Part shown: piece by piece, positions 61,337 through 64,000 of the stretch | How the letters are laid out: every line of letters begins with the position of its first letter | Numbering within the stretch: the stretch's first letter is position 1 | Assembly (NCBI GenBank): GCA_964646255.1 | Contig: CAZYDI010000009.1 | Span: 1-64,000 of the forward strand | Length of the DNA stretch: 64,000 bases | Reading direction: 5' to 3' | From: UBA5072 sp964646255 | GTDB taxonomy: Bacteria > Bacteroidota > Bacteroidia > Bacteroidales > UBA10428 | Program-made: the position numbers and the translations under genes | The notes under the pieces: generated by a model | Databases searched by the model: none | What the model saw: the letters and a program-made list of their open reading frames with translations, nothing else | What the model was told of the DNA's origin: nothing

Positions 61337-63769
61337 CTATAAAATATTCCTGTATTTTGCCGGGTTGGCCTCGTGCATGATACTGTAGACCGCCTCAAAA
61401 ACATCTTCGGCATTGGGATTTGAAAAATAATCCCCATCGGTGGTATAGGCAGGCCGGTGCTCGCGTGCCGATAAGGTCCGCGGTGCCATATCCAGGTATT
61501 TCCATGCGCCCTGAACCTCTAATACCTGCTGCATCATAAATGCAGTTGCCCCTCCGGGAACATCCTCATCAAAAAACAATACCCTTCCGGTTTTTTTTAC
61601 CGAAGTTGCAATGGTTTCTTTAAGGTCAAAGGGTAACAAGGTTTGCACATCAATCAGCTCCACGCTGATATTGAAATCGTTTAATTGCTTTATGGCGTCC
61701 TGTGCTATGCGTACGCATGAACCATAGGTAACTATGGTTATGTCATTCCCTTCTTCAAGGATTTCAGGCATACCCAGGGGAATCCTGAATGCTCCGGCAT
61801 TGTCCGGCATCATTTCCTTCAATCTGTAAGCATTAAGCGGCTCAATAACCAATGCGGGATCACGTCCTTCGAGCAGGGTATTGTAAAATCCTGCAGCCTG
61901 GGTCATGTTTCTTGGCACACATACATATATTCCCCTAATGGAATTAATAACCATGCTTAAAGGCGAACCCGAATGCCAAATGCCTTCAAGGCGGTGCCCC
62001 CTGGTGCTGATGATTAGGGGAACACACTGACCTCCACCGGTTCGCCAATGCAGGGTGGCAACATCGTCGCTTAACGCTTGCAAAGCGTACAGCAGGTAAT
62101 CAAAATACTGGATTTCGGCAATCGGCCGGAACCCGCGTAAAGCCAATCCTATACCTTTTCCTATGATAGCCGCTTCCCTGATGCCTGTATCAAAAATCCG
62201 GAAATCGCCATATTTTTTCTGCAAGCCTTCATAGGTTTGGTTTACGCCGCCTATTTTCCCTACGTCCTCACCAAAGGCAACCAATAAGGGATATTTTTCA
62301 AACAGCGCATCAAAATTATTGCGCAGAATTTCCCTTCCTGCAACCATGGGTGATGCTTCACTATACACGGGGTTAACAGGTTCTACATTCAATACGGAGT
62401 ACGCCGTTTCGTTGTACAAATTGGCGCTGTATTTTTCATACCCAATGTGTTTATGCTTCCTGATCCACAGCTGGAGGCTTTCATTCAGCGATGCACGCTG
62501 CGGACAATCATCGCAAACATAGCGTAGAATTTTCTTTGCGGTGCTCAGGTTGTCCTTTCTGATAGGATTGGTAATTAGCCTGAGGTTGTTGGTATAAACC
62601 TGAATCTTATCGATACCTTCGTTTGCGCAAACACACCGCTTATTTTCAGTGATGGAAAGCAACCCATCCCTTTCTTCCCTGATAAACGATTGATATTGGT
62701 CCCATGCCCGCAAACGTGCCTCTTCCACTTCTTCGATAACCGCTTTTTTCAACTTGTTGATGAGGGTCGGGGTGATGATTTTTTCTTCGAGCATCCATGC
62801 TTCCATCCGGCTTATGCAATCATATTCGGCTTCCCATGCGAGCCTTTCTTCCGACTTATAGCGCTCATGTGATCCTGATGTAGAATGTCCCTGGGGTTGG
62901 GTAATTTCGCTAACATGAAATAGCACAGGTACATGTTCGGTACGGCATTTTTGAATACCATCCTCGAAAACGCTGCACAATTCTTCATACTTCCAACCCT
63001 GTACGCTGTAAATCAGGATGCCATTTTCATCATTACCCTTTTCAAAACCACCCAGTGCTTTGGAAATACTCGATTTAACCGTTTGCACCGATACGGGTAC
63101 CGAAATGCCATACCCGTCATCCCAAACTGCAACCGCCATTGGAATTTGCAATACGCCGGCCGCATTAATGGTTTCGAAAAATGCTCCTTCGGAGGTACTT
63201 GCATCCCCAATGGTTCCAAAGGCAACTTCATTACCGTCGCTACTGATATGCTTATACCCCTGTAACACGGGATTTTTCCGCACCAGCTTCGAGGCCAGGG
63301 CTAGCCCGAGCAATCTAGGGATATGGCTGGCCGTAGGGGATAAATCAGCTGAGGAATTTTTCTGGCTTGTTAAATCAAGCCATTCCCCCTGCATGTTTAT
63401 GTTGGGTGTGGAAAAATGATTATTGAAAGACCTGCCTGCATTTCCGGGGTTCAGCTTGAGGTCGGTGGTTCCGTAGAGCTGAGTAAAAAACGCTTCGGTA
63501 GTTAGCAGGCCTGCTGCCATCATAAACGTCTGATCACGATAATATCCAGAGCGCCAGTCACCATTCCTGAATTGCCTGGCATAAGCTATCTGGGCAATTT
63601 CTTTACCATCACCGAAGATTCCGAATTTGGCTTTGCCGGTAAGCACTTCCTTGCGGCCCAGTATGCTGCATTGACGGCTTACCAGGGCCAGCCGGTAATC
63701 ATTAATGATTTCATTGTAAGATGGCGTCGCGGAGAAATTCTTAGGGATAAGCGTATTCTGTTGAAGCAT
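61337..63769 (-). CDS. Fused 2-oxoacid dehydrogenase E1 (alpha + beta)
   Basis: This 810-residue protein joins an E1-alpha-like half (1-400, with GTIGDASTSEGAFFETIN and VAVWDDGYGISVPV for thiamine diphosphate) to an E1-beta-like half (about 470-810, with LVAFGEDVGKIGGVNQTYEG, DTGIREAAIIGKGIGLAL and the C-terminal VLFFDEDVPGGATAFMMQQV). It is the decarboxylating component of a branched-chain-type or pyruvate-type complex. E2 and E3 genes are not in the window, so the substrate cannot be settled. It converges on thrH with an 11-base gap. Confidence 0.92.
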   Translation of the reverse strand: MLQQNTLIPKNFSATPSYNEIINDYRLALVSRQCSILGRKEVLTGKAKFGIFGDGKEIAQIAYARQFRNGDWRSGYYRDQTFMMAAGLLTTEAFFTQLYGTTDLKLNPGNAGRSFNNHFSTPNINMQGEWLDLTSQKNSSADLSPTASHIPRLLGLALASKLVRKNPVLQGYKHISSDGNEVAFGTIGDASTSEGAFFETINAAGVLQIPMAVAVWDDGYGISVPVSVQTVKSSISKALGGFEKGNDENGILIYSVQGWKYEELCSVFEDGIQKCRTEHVPVLFHVSEITQPQGHSTSGSHERYKSEERLAWEAEYDCISRMEAWMLEEKIITPTLINKLKKAVIEEVEEARLRAWDQYQSFIREERDGLLSITENKRCVCANEGIDKIQVYTNNLRLITNPIRKDNLSTAKKILRYVCDDCPQRASLNESLQLWIRKHKHIGYEKYSANLYNETAYSVLNVEPVNPVYSEASPMVAGREILRNNFDALFEKYPLLVAFGEDVGKIGGVNQTYEGLQKKYGDFRIFDTGIREAAIIGKGIGLALRGFRPIAEIQYFDYLLYALQALSDDVATLHWRTGGGQCVPLIISTRGHRLEGIWHSGSPLSMVINSIRGIYVCVPRNMTQAAGFYNTLLEGRDPALVIEPLNAYRLKEMMPDNAGAFRIPLGMPEILEEGNDITIVTYGSCVRIAQDAIKQLNDFNISVELIDVQTLLPFDLKETIATSVKKTGRVLFFDEDVPGGATAFMMQQVLEVQGAWKYLDMAPRTLSAREHRPAYTTDGDYFSNPNAEDVFEAVYSIMHEANPAKYRNIL

Positions 63770-63938
63770 ATCAATTGAAAAGAAGTAACATGTAAGTAAC
63801 AGCGCAACCTACTGTTTGTTCTTTGTGACTCTTGTAATAGCGTATACTGGTATGCCGGACAGCCTGTATAAAAATCTTAATTTGATTGCAGGATCACCTT
63901 GAATGTTCCCTGCAGTGGCAAAAAATTTTAAATCTTTG

Positions 63939-63946
63939 TACCTTTG
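63939..63946 (+). promoter_or_regulatory. -7 element TACCTTTG at the right edge
   Basis: An exact TAnnTTTG match 18 bases before the ATG at 63965. No -33 box at the expected distance. The remaining sequence between 63770 and 63938 shows nothing else I can name. Confidence 0.45.
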
Positions 63947-63964
63947 TAGCAAGATTTTTACAGT

Positions 63965-64000
63965 ATGATGCCAGTTATTATTATATCGGTTATTGTGGTT
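63965..64000 (+). CDS. Start of a truncated gene, hydrophobic N-terminus
   Basis: An open frame begins ATGATGCCAGTT and runs off the window. The 12 residues visible (MMPVIIISVIVV) are hydrophobic, as in a signal sequence or first membrane helix. A -7-like element lies just upstream. The gene cannot be identified. Confidence 0.35.
   Translation, partial: MMPVIIISVIVV

Overview
The window looks like chromosomal DNA of a member of the Bacteroidota, most likely the Bacteroidales or a close relative, probably from a metagenome or draft assembly (there is a 100-N scaffold gap at 32341-32440). The evidence is a type IX secretion/gliding gene set (PorU, PorV, GldJ-type lipoprotein, two PorP/SprF proteins), secreted giants with type A and type B C-terminal sorting domains, TAnnTTTG promoter elements, few Shine-Dalgarno sequences, and AT-rich intergenic DNA with short tandem repeats. 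I found no rRNA, tRNA, CRISPR array, insertion sequence or phage gene.

Layout. 1-544 is a heptad-repeat tract. 545-10272 holds mixed genes: a lipoprotein mutarotase, a BlaI/M56-peptidase regulatory pair, an aldo/keto reductase, small envelope proteins, a dodecin, a histone-H1-like basic protein, a STAS/SEC14-like protein, a DUF6483 protein, a class-C-beta-lactamase-fold serine hydrolase and a DUF3788 protein. 10318-15425 holds a Ca2+ P-type ATPase, a secreted VWA protein and proline dehydrogenase. 15780-28718 is a surface block: a 1647-residue type A sorted protein, divergent from a 2001-residue protein with 15 PKD-like repeats that is followed by its PorP/SprF partner and an OmpH/Skp-like chaperone. 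28731-33887 holds a GT2 glycosyltransferase, a DivIC/FtsB-like protein, pruA and murF. 33965-41423 is a T9SS locus: gldJ and porP on the minus strand, porU and porV on the plus strand. 41429-43897 holds ispF, a CoA-binding protein, fabD and an unknown secreted protein.

44025-55787 is the most interesting part. It is a compact divergent cluster that reads as a peptidoglycan-salvage system. On the minus strand are an Amidase_3-type amidase with an inserted golvesin-like domain, a two-domain GT2 protein, a DUF4922 protein carrying the HxHxQ motif of the GalT/Ap4A-phosphorylase branch, a SpoIID-like protein with no signal peptide, an AmpG-like permease with an extra extracytoplasmic domain, and a GHL10/DigH-like glycosidase. 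On the plus strand are a BadF-type amino-sugar kinase and MurQ. Three of these families (amidase, DigH-like, SpoIID) make or cut denuded glycan strands, so the locus may be a route for salvaging denuded peptidoglycan. The roles of DUF4922 and the GT2 protein are unexplained.

55788-56153 is a mosaic of short intergenic repeats. 56154-61325 is a threonine operon: fused aspartokinase/homoserine dehydrogenase, a HAD phosphatase, threonine synthase, and a ThrH-type phosphoserine/homoserine phosphotransferase in place of an ordinary homoserine kinase. A fused E1 alpha/beta 2-oxoacid dehydrogenase follows on the minus strand, and a truncated gene begins at the right edge.
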